This document shows, piece after piece, positions 1 to 9,348 of a stretch of 64,000 bases of DNA. The notes below the pieces were generated by a model. The model made no database searches, was not told where the DNA came from, and saw nothing but the letters and a program-made list of their open reading frames with translations. Where the stretch lies: assembly GCA_031257015.1 (NCBI GenBank), contig JAIRPK010000030.1, positions 21,065-85,064 on the forward strand. The letters are read 5' to 3'. The first letter of the stretch is position 1. Every line of letters begins with the position of its first letter. Position numbers and translations under genes: made by a program. This stretch comes from Tannerellaceae bacterium (lineage in GTDB: Bacteria > Bacteroidota > Bacteroidia > Bacteroidales > Tannerellaceae).

Positions 1-846
1 TTAAGAGACGATAAAAAGGGAACTCCGGCAGATCCTACTGGGAATGAATACTACTTCTTGCTGTCGGATTCCATCGTAGGGAATCCAGCACAGGTTACTT
101 ATGAACGGCAGTTTCGTTTGGAGCCGGGGTATTATAAATTTGTTGTATGGGGCAACCTTGGAAATGACTATATAAGATCAGTATTAAAAAAAGACAGCAC
201 CAAGATTGACGATTTGGCGATTTCTTTGAAATATCCCAGTTCAAATGTTATTGAACATATCCCATCTGATTTATATCATGGGATAGAGACCGTAAAACTT
301 TCGTCAGCCGATTTATCCATAAATAAAACGGTGACTGTTGACATGATGAAAAACACAAAACATTTAATCGTAAAAGCCACAGGCTTGGCGGTTAATGCCA
401 GTGACCCTACGTCTGTAGATGATTACAAATACAGTATTTCATCGAAAAACTCAGCTTACACTTTTGCTAATACTGTAACAGGAAATGTATTGTTGCGCTA
501 TGAGCTTCCGGAGGCAGAAGTCTCTTTAGAAGAAGAGACGCTAATTTCCAAGTTTGTAATAATGCGCGAAGTCAAAGACGGAACTCGTAATTCCTCAATA
601 CTTCATATTACAAGAGCAAACACAGCCAGCGGATTGCCTCCTCTCCCGGATGTGGATTTACTTCCTTTACTCATAGCTTATAATCAAGCTAAAGGTAATC
701 AGGACGGACAAGATATGCTTGATCTAAGAGATACGTATGAACTTACATTAATTTATAATGAAACAACAGGAACTGTGAGTTTCCAGATTGACGATTGGAA
801 TTCAGTAGATGTTCCTGCAACAGGAGGTGGCGGAAATTCTTGGTGA
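1..846 (+). CDS. Fimbrial anchor/minor subunit, FimB/Mfa2-like (5' end outside window)
   Basis: The reading frame is open from base 1, so the true start and any lipoprotein signal lie upstream; 281 residues are visible. The sequence has the beta-rich pattern of Bacteroidales FimB/Mfa2 anchor proteins, including a GYYKFVVWGN segment near the visible start, where the family carries a similar aromatic-Gly strand. These proteins normally sit in the outer membrane as lipoproteins and anchor or end the fimbrial shaft. The next gene starts 17 bp downstream on the same strand and is also a fimbrial-type lipoprotein, so this is the left part of an operon. The family assignment is by overall pattern and context. 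Confidence 0.7.
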   Translation, partial: LRDDKKGTPADPTGNEYYFLLSDSIVGNPAQVTYERQFRLEPGYYKFVVWGNLGNDYIRSVLKKDSTKIDDLAISLKYPSSNVIEHIPSDLYHGIETVKLSSADLSINKTVTVDMMKNTKHLIVKATGLAVNASDPTSVDDYKYSISSKNSAYTFANTVTGNVLLRYELPEAEVSLEEETLISKFVIMREVKDGTRNSSILHITRANTASGLPPLPDVDLLPLLIAYNQAKGNQDGQDMLDLRDTYELTLIYNETTGTVSFQIDDWNSVDVPATGGGGNSW

Positions 847-863
847 AAATTAAAAAAAATGTT

Positions 864-2492
864 ATGAATAGACATATTTTTATATTATATTGCTGTGCAT
901 TGAGCTTTTTTTTATCTGCTTGTACCAGCGTAGAGGTTGAAAAAGTTCCTCAATCTCCGATAATCGGGCAGGAGCTTGATACGGTACGTGTTCGAGTGCC
1001 TCTCACAAAAGCAGATATAGATCCGAATAGTAGCGATAAAGAAAGTCGTATAAAAACAGCACGCTTACTCATAGTCGATAAAAACACCGGAAAAATCTTG
1101 GTAAACGAGTTTCAACCGAAACTTCCGGCGATGGAAATACCAGTCAGTACAAATACAATTGAATTTAATCAGCTGGTTAATGCAGGTCGTGTACATTGGT
1201 ATCTTATATGCAACGAAGATTCTGCATGGTTTGGATTGAAACGGGACATAACCCCCCAGTATCATTTTTCAGAGTATGATACAATGCAGTATATAAATGT
1301 CGCGCAGAAGATCGATAAAAAAATGGTTGAGTTTTTCGGAAGCTCACCTGACAAACAGCATGAGTTAGTAACTGACAATAAACCTATTCCAATGGCTGCT
1401 ATATATAAGGATTTGCTCATCAAAGCAGGCAATCCGTTCGGAACCCCAGGAACTTTTGAACATAGTTCTGCCGGGTTTAATCCAACTGATGTAGGAAGAG
1501 TGAAACGCTTAATAGCAAAAGTGAAATTTAAAATATACGCAAACTTTTCAAATCCTGGCGTATGGCAAAATGCTAGCAGTACTGCACCGACCCCCGCTCC
1601 CGGAGGGACTTCGTACCTGCCTCTCGCACCAATCACAATTAAATCAGTTAAAATAGAGGGGCTTCCGAAAAACTCCTGGTTGCAGCCTTCGTTTACAATA
1701 ATAGCTAATCCAGCCAGTGAACTCACGGCTTATAATATAGCCAAGCAGTCGGAGACAACTTCAGCTTCTTTCAGCAATCCTTTTAACATTCAATTAACCT
1801 CAGGTAAGAATTATATTGAAAGGACTGGGGCTACCCCCCAAGATGGCTGGTTTCTATTTACCGACTCTGTATATATTCCCGAATACATTCCGCAAGGCAC
1901 ACAGTACAGTGCGACGTTAGCCTTTAATGTTGATTTGCTGACCCCTGGGGCAAATACCGATACAACATACAATGTTGCAATCGGTGACGGCATGTCTAAT
2001 AAATCAATTCAAGATTTATTAGACCCTTCAATTAGAAACTCAATGGACATAAGAATCACCCGTAATACCCGTTACGATTTAAACATCGCAATCGTCAGCT
2101 ACGATAAAGGGAGAGACCAAAATTTGAACGTCAACGCAGATGTTCGCCCATGGGATGGCGACAAAATAGATAGCATGACCATTGACGTAACCGACAATTA
2201 TTTAAATGTAACCCCCATGGAAATAGTCGTTCCAAGTAGTGCTCCTTATGACGCTGTGTTAAACATCTATACAGATGCGAAGAAAGGCTGGAGCGTTAAT
2301 TCCTCTGTTTCCACCAATATTTCTACCATAAGTTGGGTGCAGCCGAGTAGTATCCCTGCCAACCAGCCTTCAGGGCAGTTAAAATTTAGAGTAACCGGAG
2401 GAACATTCCCTAAAACAATCGTAATTGAGTGCGATAAAAGTCCTACAAATAGCAATGAAAAGATTAGACGGGTAGTAAAAATAAGACAGTAA
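864..2492 (+). CDS. Fimbrial-type lipoprotein with C-terminal BACON-like domain
   Basis: A 542-residue protein. The ATG at 864 is preferred over an upstream in-frame start at 795 because it gives a classical lipoprotein signal with Cys at residue 20 after FFLSA, and because 795 lies inside the preceding gene. The body resembles the fimbrillin-like lipoproteins of Bacteroidales (beta-rich, Ser/Thr/Pro-rich loops, a VRPWDGD segment before the last domain). Residues from about 440 to the end look like a BACON-type Ig-like domain. It probably forms an accessory or tip component at the cell surface. It lies between an Mfa2-like gene and a second large lipoprotein. Confidence 0.72.
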   Translation: MNRHIFILYCCALSFFLSACTSVEVEKVPQSPIIGQELDTVRVRVPLTKADIDPNSSDKESRIKTARLLIVDKNTGKILVNEFQPKLPAMEIPVSTNTIEFNQLVNAGRVHWYLICNEDSAWFGLKRDITPQYHFSEYDTMQYINVAQKIDKKMVEFFGSSPDKQHELVTDNKPIPMAAIYKDLLIKAGNPFGTPGTFEHSSAGFNPTDVGRVKRLIAKVKFKIYANFSNPGVWQNASSTAPTPAPGGTSYLPLAPITIKSVKIEGLPKNSWLQPSFTIIANPASELTAYNIAKQSETTSASFSNPFNIQLTSGKNYIERTGATPQDGWFLFTDSVYIPEYIPQGTQYSATLAFNVDLLTPGANTDTTYNVAIGDGMSNKSIQDLLDPSIRNSMDIRITRNTRYDLNIAIVSYDKGRDQNLNVNADVRPWDGDKIDSMTIDVTDNYLNVTPMEIVVPSSAPYDAVLNIYTDAKKGWSVNSSVSTNISTISWVQPSSIPANQPSGQLKFRVTGGTFPKTIVIECDKSPTNSNEKIRRVVKIRQ

Positions 2493-2521
2493 CGTTATTA
2501 TAACTTATAAGGAATACAACA

Positions 2522-5302
2522 ATGAAGAAAATAAGTATATATATATGCAGGGCATACACATTTAGCCGATTTCCGAGCCTCAATAATCAATTGCGCTCGT
2601 TTCTCACTATCCAACAGCGTTTGGACAACATGCTTCCAAGGCTCAGCTTTGTACAGCAATTTTCCGGAAGCATAAGAAATTTGCACAGAAGCATACGGCA
2701 AATGCTTCAAGTGCAATCGCCATTAATAAATTCAGGAAAGGGTAAGTATTCTCTTCTATATATATTACTTATCCTTCTAGCAACTTCTTGCTCTTTATCA
2801 GAAGAACAACTTCGGCCTGTTGCCGAAAAAAATAACAGCGCGAACGGAGGCGTCACGCTTAATTTATCTTTCCAAAACGACAATTCGATCATCACGCGAG
2901 CTCTCACTGATGCACAAGAACAAAAAATAGACAGCTTGCGCGTCTTTGTCTTCGACTGCCCCACTTACACCTCCTCAACCAATCCTGGAGACCCGATGAG
3001 CGATATTTTTATGTTTGACCAGAGTTTTATACAGGCTAGTCCCTCAATAACCGGTCTAAAAGTTCCGCTAGGTAGTGGAGGCACATCAGGAGCATCTTCC
3101 GATTACAGACGCTTCATAGTTGTGGCTAACATGCCAGAAAAGACATCTAAACATCTGACCGAATATATTAGAACCAAGCGTAGCAGTGCTTCCCCCACAA
3201 TCACTGCACGGGATTTGTTGGCAAATTTGATATTCGAGACAACGTATTGGGAAGCTAATAAAATGTCAAGTCCACAATCGTTCCCCATGTACGGACAAAG
3301 TAACGTGGAGCCCTTTCCCATTAGTCAAAGCCCTGCATCCCCCAGCTCAATTTCTGTTAAACTGGTGCGTGCATTGGCTAAAGTGCAAATCTCCGTTGAT
3401 GTTAATAGCGGCACCAATGATCCGGCATTGGGCGGCGCCAACTATTTTGAACTCAAGGAAATATATGCCTGTAATGTTAGTGCTTTTGGAAATATAACTC
3501 CCGACACTAGTATGTACGCTAAGCAACGGGATCCGAACAATTTTAAAATAACAAAGCCTTATATGCCTAAGAATAATGACATACCACCGGCCACTACCAT
3601 GCCAAACTTCAGCGTTCCGCCAACACCGTCACCGGCAAACAATTCCTATTATAGAGGAGGAGATGGTACATCTAGCCTTCCCGCATATACTGTAACGCTA
3701 AACCCCGCTGTCGGCAGTTCACAACAACCAATACCCTCTTTTAACAACACCATTTACCTGCCGGAGCGAGATTCTATTCATTCGACTAATCAGACCCCGA
3801 CATTCCTTATCTTAAAAGCTAAATATTACGGTACGGAATATTATTATCCCGTACATTTCACATTTGGATCGGCAGTAGCAGGGACGGCCGAACGCTACAC
3901 CTCTATTTTGCGCAACCATACCTATAAATTTAATATCATAGGCGTAAGAAAAGAGGGCTTTCAAGATTATGATCTAGCATACGCCGCAGGCATGAATCCT
4001 GTTGACAACCCGGATCCTCTTCTCATTATAGGCGATGCTAGCAGTGACCCAAGCGAAAAATATCTTACCGAAATAAAATACAACAAAAATTATTACCTCG
4101 CCGTAAGCACCACCAAACTAAAGGTAGGGTTTGGGATGTACAACCAAGAGGCTGCTCAAATTCCCGTCGCCCCCAAAATATATGTCAAGACCAACTATCC
4201 TGGAGGGTGGGAAGCAAAGTCCACATCTGATTTCAATATGGTTAAAAACAGCATAAACGGTTCCTACGCCAATATTGTATCCACCACCACTGCCGGAAAT
4301 ACAGACTCTATATTTGTTAATACAGATGCTTACGGAAGGGCGAATCAGGTAAAAGAAGGCACAATAACCATAAAAGCCGGCGAACTCACCCAAGTAATAA
4401 AAATTAAGCGTGAACCGGCATCGTACACCTATATGGTTAACAGTGCAGTAGATTGTGATCCTCAATATGGAGGATCTATACTTCTTGGGCAAATAAAAGA
4501 CATCGTGTCTATGGATGGAGTAACACGGACTGGCTATACGCAAACACCTGTTATAATATGGGGGACTAGCGTGGCTATTCCTGGTTCCTATCCCAGCTCC
4601 TCTAATGCCGAAGTCTGGGTACGTCCTGTCCCCGGCACCTACGGTCCAACCCTCTTTGCTCTAGTCAACGGAACCGATTCAATATCCTTTATTGTATGGC
4701 ATGTTCCACAGGCGATAAGAGCGAATCCGAGCACGCACACGTTTAACGGATATGAATTTATGGATTACTATTTAGGCTGTGCGTTTAACGGTTCAACACC
4801 GACTAATGATGCTCCATACTTTCAGTGGGGACGCATGAACGCCTTTGGTTTTTCCGGTGTTAATTATTCCTCTTCCAATGCAGCAGTAACCCCCGACGCG
4901 GCAATCAAAAGGCCGTTCACATTCTATACAAGTTCCGCTTACCCATTCAATTGGAGCAGTACTCGCGACAATAATCTTTGGAGAGACGTTGAGGGCGAGA
5001 AAGGCCCATACGACCCATGCCCAGTCGGCTGGCGCGTTCCTCCGGCAGAGACGGATGTCCTATCTCCATGGCATGGATTTACAGGCAGCAGCAATGGTCT
5101 TGATTTTTCCTCCGCAAAAGGGGGAATAGACGGTACTACCGGAACCGCTATTACCGCTACTCCCGGCTATGTGTGGAGCGCATCCCAGATGGACAGTTAT
5201 AAAGCGCGTGCATTTAAGTCTGGAGTTGGAGAAGCAGCCGTAAATCGCGCCAACGCCCATGTCATACGTTGCGTACGAGATAATATCAAGCGCTTCCAAT
5301 AA
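2522..5302 (+). CDS. Large fimbrial-type lipoprotein with C-terminal FISUMP domain
   Basis: A 926-codon frame. The lipoprotein signal is not at the N terminus: the hydrophobic stretch and lipobox Cys are at about residues 76-90 (LLATSC). Either translation starts at the ATG at 2702 (MLQVQSP) or about 180 bp was inserted into the signal-peptide region after an original MKKISIY start, the same opening as the SusD-like gene at 14,987. The middle is a fimbrillin-like beta-rich region. The last 190 residues have the DPCPVGWRVP motif (residue 831) typical of the Fibrobacter succinogenes major paralogous domain, often found at the end of Bacteroidales surface lipoproteins. A fimbrial tip role is likely from context only. 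Confidence 0.75.
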   Translation: MKKISIYICRAYTFSRFPSLNNQLRSFLTIQQRLDNMLPRLSFVQQFSGSIRNLHRSIRQMLQVQSPLINSGKGKYSLLYILLILLATSCSLSEEQLRPVAEKNNSANGGVTLNLSFQNDNSIITRALTDAQEQKIDSLRVFVFDCPTYTSSTNPGDPMSDIFMFDQSFIQASPSITGLKVPLGSGGTSGASSDYRRFIVVANMPEKTSKHLTEYIRTKRSSASPTITARDLLANLIFETTYWEANKMSSPQSFPMYGQSNVEPFPISQSPASPSSISVKLVRALAKVQISVDVNSGTNDPALGGANYFELKEIYACNVSAFGNITPDTSMYAKQRDPNNFKITKPYMPKNNDIPPATTMPNFSVPPTPSPANNSYYRGGDGTSSLPAYTVTLNPAVGSSQQPIPSFNNTIYLPERDSIHSTNQTPTFLILKAKYYGTEYYYPVHFTFGSAVAGTAERYTSILRNHTYKFNIIGVRKEGFQDYDLAYAAGMNPVDNPDPLLIIGDASSDPSEKYLTEIKYNKNYYLAVSTTKLKVGFGMYNQEAAQIPVAPKIYVKTNYPGGWEAKSTSDFNMVKNSINGSYANIVSTTTAGNTDSIFVNTDAYGRANQVKEGTITIKAGELTQVIKIKREPASYTYMVNSAVDCDPQYGGSILLGQIKDIVSMDGVTRTGYTQTPVIIWGTSVAIPGSYPSSSNAEVWVRPVPGTYGPTLFALVNGTDSISFIVWHVPQAIRANPSTHTFNGYEFMDYYLGCAFNGSTPTNDAPYFQWGRMNAFGFSGVNYSSSNAAVTPDAAIKRPFTFYTSSAYPFNWSSTRDNNLWRDVEGEKGPYDPCPVGWRVPPAETDVLSPWHGFTGSSNGLDFSSAKGGIDGTTGTAITATPGYVWSASQMDSYKARAFKSGVGEAAVNRANAHVIRCVRDNIKRFQ

Positions 5303-5336
5303 GAGTTATGCAATATACCCCCTCCTATAAAGCAGT

Positions 5337-6209
5337 ATGGACTACCGGTATTCAATAACAGAACCTCTCTCGCTTCGATTGTACTCCCCCGTACAATCGA
5401 CGGGCTTCAGGTTCAGCGAGCTGAAGGACGATCCCATAGCCCTGCTGGGTTTGAATAAGGATTACAATCATTTATTGTTCGTATTGGAAGGCTCCGTAAC
5501 GCTTAGCTGCAACGAGTATGCTAACATAAGGGTTGGCGATGGCGAGTTTGCACTCATTCCCATAGCCGCCGATGTTATGTGCCGCCCTAAAACTTTGCCG
5601 TGCAGCATCCTGACTTTCAGTTTCGAGAAGTTCTTCCACCTGTCTGATCGTGACTACGTCAATTCTCTATGTGACATGTTGCCCTCGATCGAATATGCCT
5701 TTGTGCCGGCGACAGTGCGAACTCCATTGGACACCTTCCTTCGTCATTTGCAGATTTATTTCAAACTCGGAATGAACAAGCCTCTCATGCACGAGATTAA
5801 GCATGTAGAATTGGCTGCAATACTTCGCTCTTTCTATCCCGGTCCGGAGATAGCTCGTTTATTCTATCCTATTTTAGGGCGTTACCTGGACTTCAGGATA
5901 GAAGTCTTGCGTAACTATCGCAAAGTGGCGCACGTTGACGACTTGGCCGACATGTTCGGGATCGAAAAGCGCACCTTCGGTCGGCAATTCAAGGATGAAT
6001 TTGGCATGTCTCCATACCGTTGGATTCTAAGCCGTAAGGCTAAGCACATACATTTCAGCCTGTCCGAAACAGCCCAGTCGCTGGACGACATTCGCCGCGA
6101 ACATGGTTTTAAATTCCCCGGACATTTCACTCGCTTTTGTCGCGAACAATTTAATATGACCCCAACTAAATTAGCAAGATCCTTGCGGCAGTCTAAAATC
6201 AAACATTAA
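5337..6209 (+). CDS. AraC-family transcriptional regulator
   Basis: A 290-residue protein. Residues from about 190 to the end form the double helix-turn-helix of AraC regulators, with DDLADMFGIEKRTFGRQFK as the first HTH and the usual GFKFPGHFTRFCREQFNMTP pattern in the second. The N-terminal part looks like a cupin-type sensor domain. It starts 34 bp after the fimbrial lipoprotein gene and is followed by a strong terminator at 6,219, so it is probably the last gene of the fimbrial operon and may control it. The effector cannot be told from sequence. Confidence 0.85.
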   Translation: MDYRYSITEPLSLRLYSPVQSTGFRFSELKDDPIALLGLNKDYNHLLFVLEGSVTLSCNEYANIRVGDGEFALIPIAADVMCRPKTLPCSILTFSFEKFFHLSDRDYVNSLCDMLPSIEYAFVPATVRTPLDTFLRHLQIYFKLGMNKPLMHEIKHVELAAILRSFYPGPEIARLFYPILGRYLDFRIEVLRNYRKVAHVDDLADMFGIEKRTFGRQFKDEFGMSPYRWILSRKAKHIHFSLSETAQSLDDIRREHGFKFPGHFTRFCREQFNMTPTKLARSLRQSKIKH

Positions 6210-6218
6210 CATAAGAAG

Positions 6219-6263
6219 AAAAGGATGCAGGCCGTACATTCCGCGGCCTGCATCCTTTTTTTC
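6219..6263 (+). terminator. Intrinsic terminator after the AraC gene
   Basis: A perfect 16-bp stem (6,219-6,234 with 6,244-6,259, GC-rich centre GATGCAGGCCG) with a 9-nt loop, followed by a T run. It ends the fimbrial operon and contains the ATG at 6,225, which is why that ATG is not a credible gene start. Confidence 0.9.
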
Positions 6264-6281
6264 AATAAACACGTTCAACTC

Positions 6282-6719
6282 TTGACTATTCTTGTCATAT
6301 CGCTTATAACGCTCGGTGTCCTCGCTGCCTTCCTGTCCTTCTTTCGCGCCCGCCAGAAGGGTCAAGCCACAGGCAATGAATGTACCCGTCATGCTGGTGA
6401 ATCCCCCGAAGGCTGCTGCGGTCGTCATGCAACATGCGAACGCGCCCACCTTCTCTCTGCCTCCGCCTCCTCTGCCGACGGGCAGGGCATAGACTATTAC
6501 GAGGATGAAGAGCTAGACCGCTTCCAGTCCTTCGCCCCCGACAAGTACACGGAAGACGACGTCGAAGAGTTCCGTCAAATCCTCATCACCATGCGGGCTG
6601 ATGAAGTTGCCGGATGGCTCCGAAGCCTCCGCCTCCGCAATATTCCCCTCCCAACAGCAGTTCGCGACGAAGCTTTGCAAATCATTTCCCTCCACAACGA
6701 ACACAAACCAAAACAATGA
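6282..6719 (+). CDS. Small membrane-anchored protein with Cys/His cluster, unknown function
   Basis: About 145 residues from a TTG at 6,282; the ATG at 6,225 lies inside a terminator hairpin. Residues 1-20 form one hydrophobic membrane segment. Then comes a Cys/His-rich stretch (CTRHAGESPEGCCGRHATC) that could bind metal, followed by an acidic helical C-terminal domain. I recall related proteins upstream of ABC-3 metal permeases in other Bacteroidales, sometimes labelled phospholipase without evidence. Its stop overlaps the permease start (ATGA at 6,716-6,719), which suggests translational coupling and a shared role in metal transport. The start is uncertain. Confidence 0.65.
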   Translation: MTILVISLITLGVLAAFLSFFRARQKGQATGNECTRHAGESPEGCCGRHATCERAHLLSASASSADGQGIDYYEDEELDRFQSFAPDKYTEDDVEEFRQILITMRADEVAGWLRSLRLRNIPLPTAVRDEALQIISLHNEHKPKQ

Positions 6720-7525
6720 TAGAAATACTACAATACACTTTCTTTCAGTACTCCCTGCTGGGGAGCTTTTTCACAGCCGTCGCCTGCGGGATAGTCGGCT
6801 CCTACATAGTAGCGCGGCGGCTGCTTTTCATAAGCGGCGGCATTACTCATGCTTCTTTCGGGGGTGTAGGCTTGGGCTTTTACCTCGGCGTCAACCCTCT
6901 GCTAACGGCCGTATTCTTTTCTGTTCTCTCTGCCTTCGGTGTCGAATGGATGAGCCGTTCCCACCAGGTGCGCGAAGATTCGGCAATAGCCTGCATCTGG
7001 TCGTTAGGGATGGCGCTTGGCATCCTCTTCGTTTATTTAACGCCCGGCTATTCTCCCAACCTCTCTGCCTACCTTTTCGGCAACATACTGAGCATCTCCG
7101 CATCCGACCTGCTGGCAATGGGCTTGCTCGCCGTCGTTTTGACCGTCCTCTTCTCCCTGTTCCTGAAAACAGTCCTGTACATATCTTTCGACAGCGACTT
7201 TGCGCGAACCCAGCGCCTCCCCGTTGCTTTCGTCGAGTATGCAATGTCCTTTTTTATTGCCCTTACCATTGTTTTCTCCATCCGCATGGTGGGGATCATG
7301 CTCCTTATGAGTATGCTGACCATGCCGCAGATTATTGTCAACATATTCACGTCGAACTTCAGGCGAATGATTCTGTGCAGTATCGGTGTCGGCTTTTTGG
7401 CCTGCCTGGCCGGTCTGGCCGGCTCTTACTTCCTGGATGTGCCGTCGGGCGCTTTCATCGTTATTGTTCTGGTTGTCCTTTTTCTGCTGGCTCGACTCCT
7501 GACCGTCTTCAAAGGCAGGAAATAA
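6716..7525 (+). CDS. ABC-3 family metal ABC transporter permease (ZnuB/MntB-like)
   Basis: A 269-residue polytopic membrane protein with about eight hydrophobic segments. It has the ABC-3 family pattern, including GSYIVARRLLFISGGITHASFGG near the N terminus and RMVGIMLLMSMLTMPQI in the C-terminal half. Proteins of this family carry zinc or manganese across the inner membrane with an ATPase and a binding protein, neither of which is in this window. The ATG at 6,716 overlaps the stop of the preceding gene. Longer upstream starts in the same frame would run through that gene and are unlikely. Confidence 0.88.
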   Translation: MIEILQYTFFQYSLLGSFFTAVACGIVGSYIVARRLLFISGGITHASFGGVGLGFYLGVNPLLTAVFFSVLSAFGVEWMSRSHQVREDSAIACIWSLGMALGILFVYLTPGYSPNLSAYLFGNILSISASDLLAMGLLAVVLTVLFSLFLKTVLYISFDSDFARTQRLPVAFVEYAMSFFIALTIVFSIRMVGIMLLMSMLTMPQIIVNIFTSNFRRMILCSIGVGFLACLAGLAGSYFLDVPSGAFIVIVLVVLFLLARLLTVFKGRK

Positions 7526-7890
7526 ACACAGGAGCCTCCACTGCCGCCCTCTTTTCGCATCCTGGCATCGCCCGCCCGTTGTTTCGATGTTTCCCTTGCA
7601 GGGCGGACTGTTAAGCATGAAGCCACCAATACTCAAAATCTTTAGCATCCAGCTCACTGTCTCCGGTTTTCAGCCTATTGTTCTCGTTTGACACTCTGCG
7701 TGTCTTGCAACATCCTCGGAACGCCATGCGATGCCCTCAGGAACTAAAATCCCAAAACAAAAGGGCGCTTCCAGGAAACTGTATATTCAAGGCTTACTAC
7801 AAAAGCGAAATGCCCATTTTACTTGAGTAAATGGGCATTTCATCTAAAGAGCGAACCTAAGAAAACGCTCTTTTTAGCAGTTCTCCAAAG
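7526..7890. other. Convergent intergenic region
   Basis: 365 bp between the permease (+) and the fucosidase (-). Apart from the hairpin at 7,807-7,841 I see no gene, repeat or RNA in it. Confidence 0.6.
7807..7841. terminator. Bidirectional terminator hairpin
   Basis: GAAATGCCCATTT pairs with AAATGGGCATTTC around a short loop. It lies between converging genes and can serve the fucosidase gene on the minus strand as well as the permease. Confidence 0.7.
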
Positions 7891-9270
7891 CTAGAAGCTC
7901 TCCTCAAACACTCCCATCTCGGCGATGGCCGGCGGTGCCGTTGATTCGAGGATGACAATCTTCACCTTTGTTCCCCTTACCGGCTCAAAGCGGTGCACCT
8001 TAATCCTCCTGTCGTTCTCGGCGGTGACAATGGTCGTCCATTCCCCGTCCTTTTCGTACATGAGAGAATATTTGCGGATGCACTTGCGCGTGTCATAGAC
8101 GGTAATAACGTTGAATGAACGGTATGACGGGAAGTTGATTTCCAGCCACGGTTCCGCCGTCTCCGGATTCGCCTCCCATGCAGTGCGGTAATTATCATCG
8201 TTGCCGAAATCCATGATCATCATGTCGTCGCTCCAGCTGGAGTTGGCGGGTTGCCTCTTGGCGATGTTGGCGCTGATGATCGGCTTGTCGAAATCGGGCA
8301 GGGCAGGGTAGGGGAGGTCGTCCTTCCACAGTTCGCCAATCTTCCTGAGCGCCGCCATGGCATTATCGTCAATCAATCCGTCGCGGTTCGGCGCCACGTT
8401 AAGTATAAAGTTGCAATAAGCCCCGTTGAGCGGTTCAAGATTGTCCTTCACCAGCGATGCAGGGTCTTTGACGGGCGCTTTTGGGAAAGTCTCCTTCCAG
8501 AACCAGTTTTTTTGAATCGGCAGGCAGGAGAGCGCCGGCAGTCTGTTCGCCTCCTTCTCAATATGCTGTCCTGCGCCCTGCTCGTAAGATTTGATGTCGG
8601 TGTAGAAGAGCATTTCTGCGGGATATTTGGCAGCGTTCAAATCCATGAGCAAACAGTTCGGCTGAAGCTTTTTCACGAGCCGATAGATTTCCTCAAAAGG
8701 GATCTCCTCGTAAGATATGCGCGACCATGGCGCATCCCATCCGTCGATGATTAAGGCGTCAATCTCGCCGTAGGCCGTGAGCAGCTCGGTGATCTGCGCC
8801 TTCACGAAATCAATATGCGAGCGGTTGATGAAGCCCGGGCGCAAGCGGTGATGCGTATCCAGGATGGAGAAGTAGAGCATCGTCCGCAATCCCTCCTTCC
8901 GGAAGGCATTGACATACTCCTCAACGACGTCGCGTTTAAGCGGGCTGTTCATCACATTGTAGTCCGTCGTCTTCGTCTTCCAGATGCAGAATCCGCTATG
9001 ATGCTTTGCCGTCAGACATCCGTATTTCATCTTTGCCGCCCTGGCCGCCCTGGCCCATTGACTGCAATCCAGCTTTGCGGGGTTGAAGATAGCCGGCGAA
9101 GCGTCCGGGTCCGGCCAGTCATGATTGGTAAATGTCGGGATATTAAAATGAATAAACATTCCGAACTTCAGGTCTACAAAAGCCTGTTGAAGTTCCTTCA
9201 ATTCCTTGCCGTTTATGTAAAGAGCTGCACAAAGCAGAACGGCTGTCGCTAAAAACTTTTTCATGTTCAT
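7891..9270 (-). CDS. GH29 alpha-L-fucosidase with C-terminal discoidin-like domain
   Basis: A 459-residue protein with an N-terminal signal peptide (MKKFLATAVLLCAALYI). The catalytic region has FGMFIHF (36-42), the conserved His pair KHHSGF at about 89-94 and LIIDGW (173-178), where D176 aligns with the family nucleophile. After about residue 330 a beta-rich region with WLEINFPSYRSFNVITVYD looks like a carbohydrate-binding F5/8 type C domain. The enzyme removes terminal L-fucose from glycans, probably in the periplasm or at the surface. It lies 78 bp after proC on the same strand. The nearby SusC/SusD locus points to fucosylated glycans, but it is transcribed the other way. Confidence 0.9.
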   Translation of the reverse strand: MNMKKFLATAVLLCAALYINGKELKELQQAFVDLKFGMFIHFNIPTFTNHDWPDPDASPAIFNPAKLDCSQWARAARAAKMKYGCLTAKHHSGFCIWKTKTTDYNVMNSPLKRDVVEEYVNAFRKEGLRTMLYFSILDTHHRLRPGFINRSHIDFVKAQITELLTAYGEIDALIIDGWDAPWSRISYEEIPFEEIYRLVKKLQPNCLLMDLNAAKYPAEMLFYTDIKSYEQGAGQHIEKEANRLPALSCLPIQKNWFWKETFPKAPVKDPASLVKDNLEPLNGAYCNFILNVAPNRDGLIDDNAMAALRKIGELWKDDLPYPALPDFDKPIISANIAKRQPANSSWSDDMMIMDFGNDDNYRTAWEANPETAEPWLEINFPSYRSFNVITVYDTRKCIRKYSLMYEKDGEWTTIVTAENDRRIKVHRFEPVRGTKVKIVILESTAPPAIAEMGVFEESF

Positions 9271-9348
9271 AAGAAGTATAAGAGATTCAGTGCGAAGACA
9301 AAGAGCGCGAAAACCTGGAGCCGTCGCCTCTGCCTCCGCGATTTAAGT

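Noticed and set aside
2498..2716. Minus-strand frame of 72 codons (HLPYASVQISYASGKLLYK)
   Set aside because: It looks somewhat protein-like but has no recognised family, promoter or complete end; kept only as a hint that 180 bp was inserted there.
6225..6281. ATG at 6,225 as start of the small membrane protein
   Set aside because: It lies in the loop and stem of the terminator after the AraC gene.
6601..7614. 337-codon plus-strand frame overlapping the metal permease
   Set aside because: Arg/His/Pro-rich, no family character, and in a different frame from the clear ABC-3 permease.
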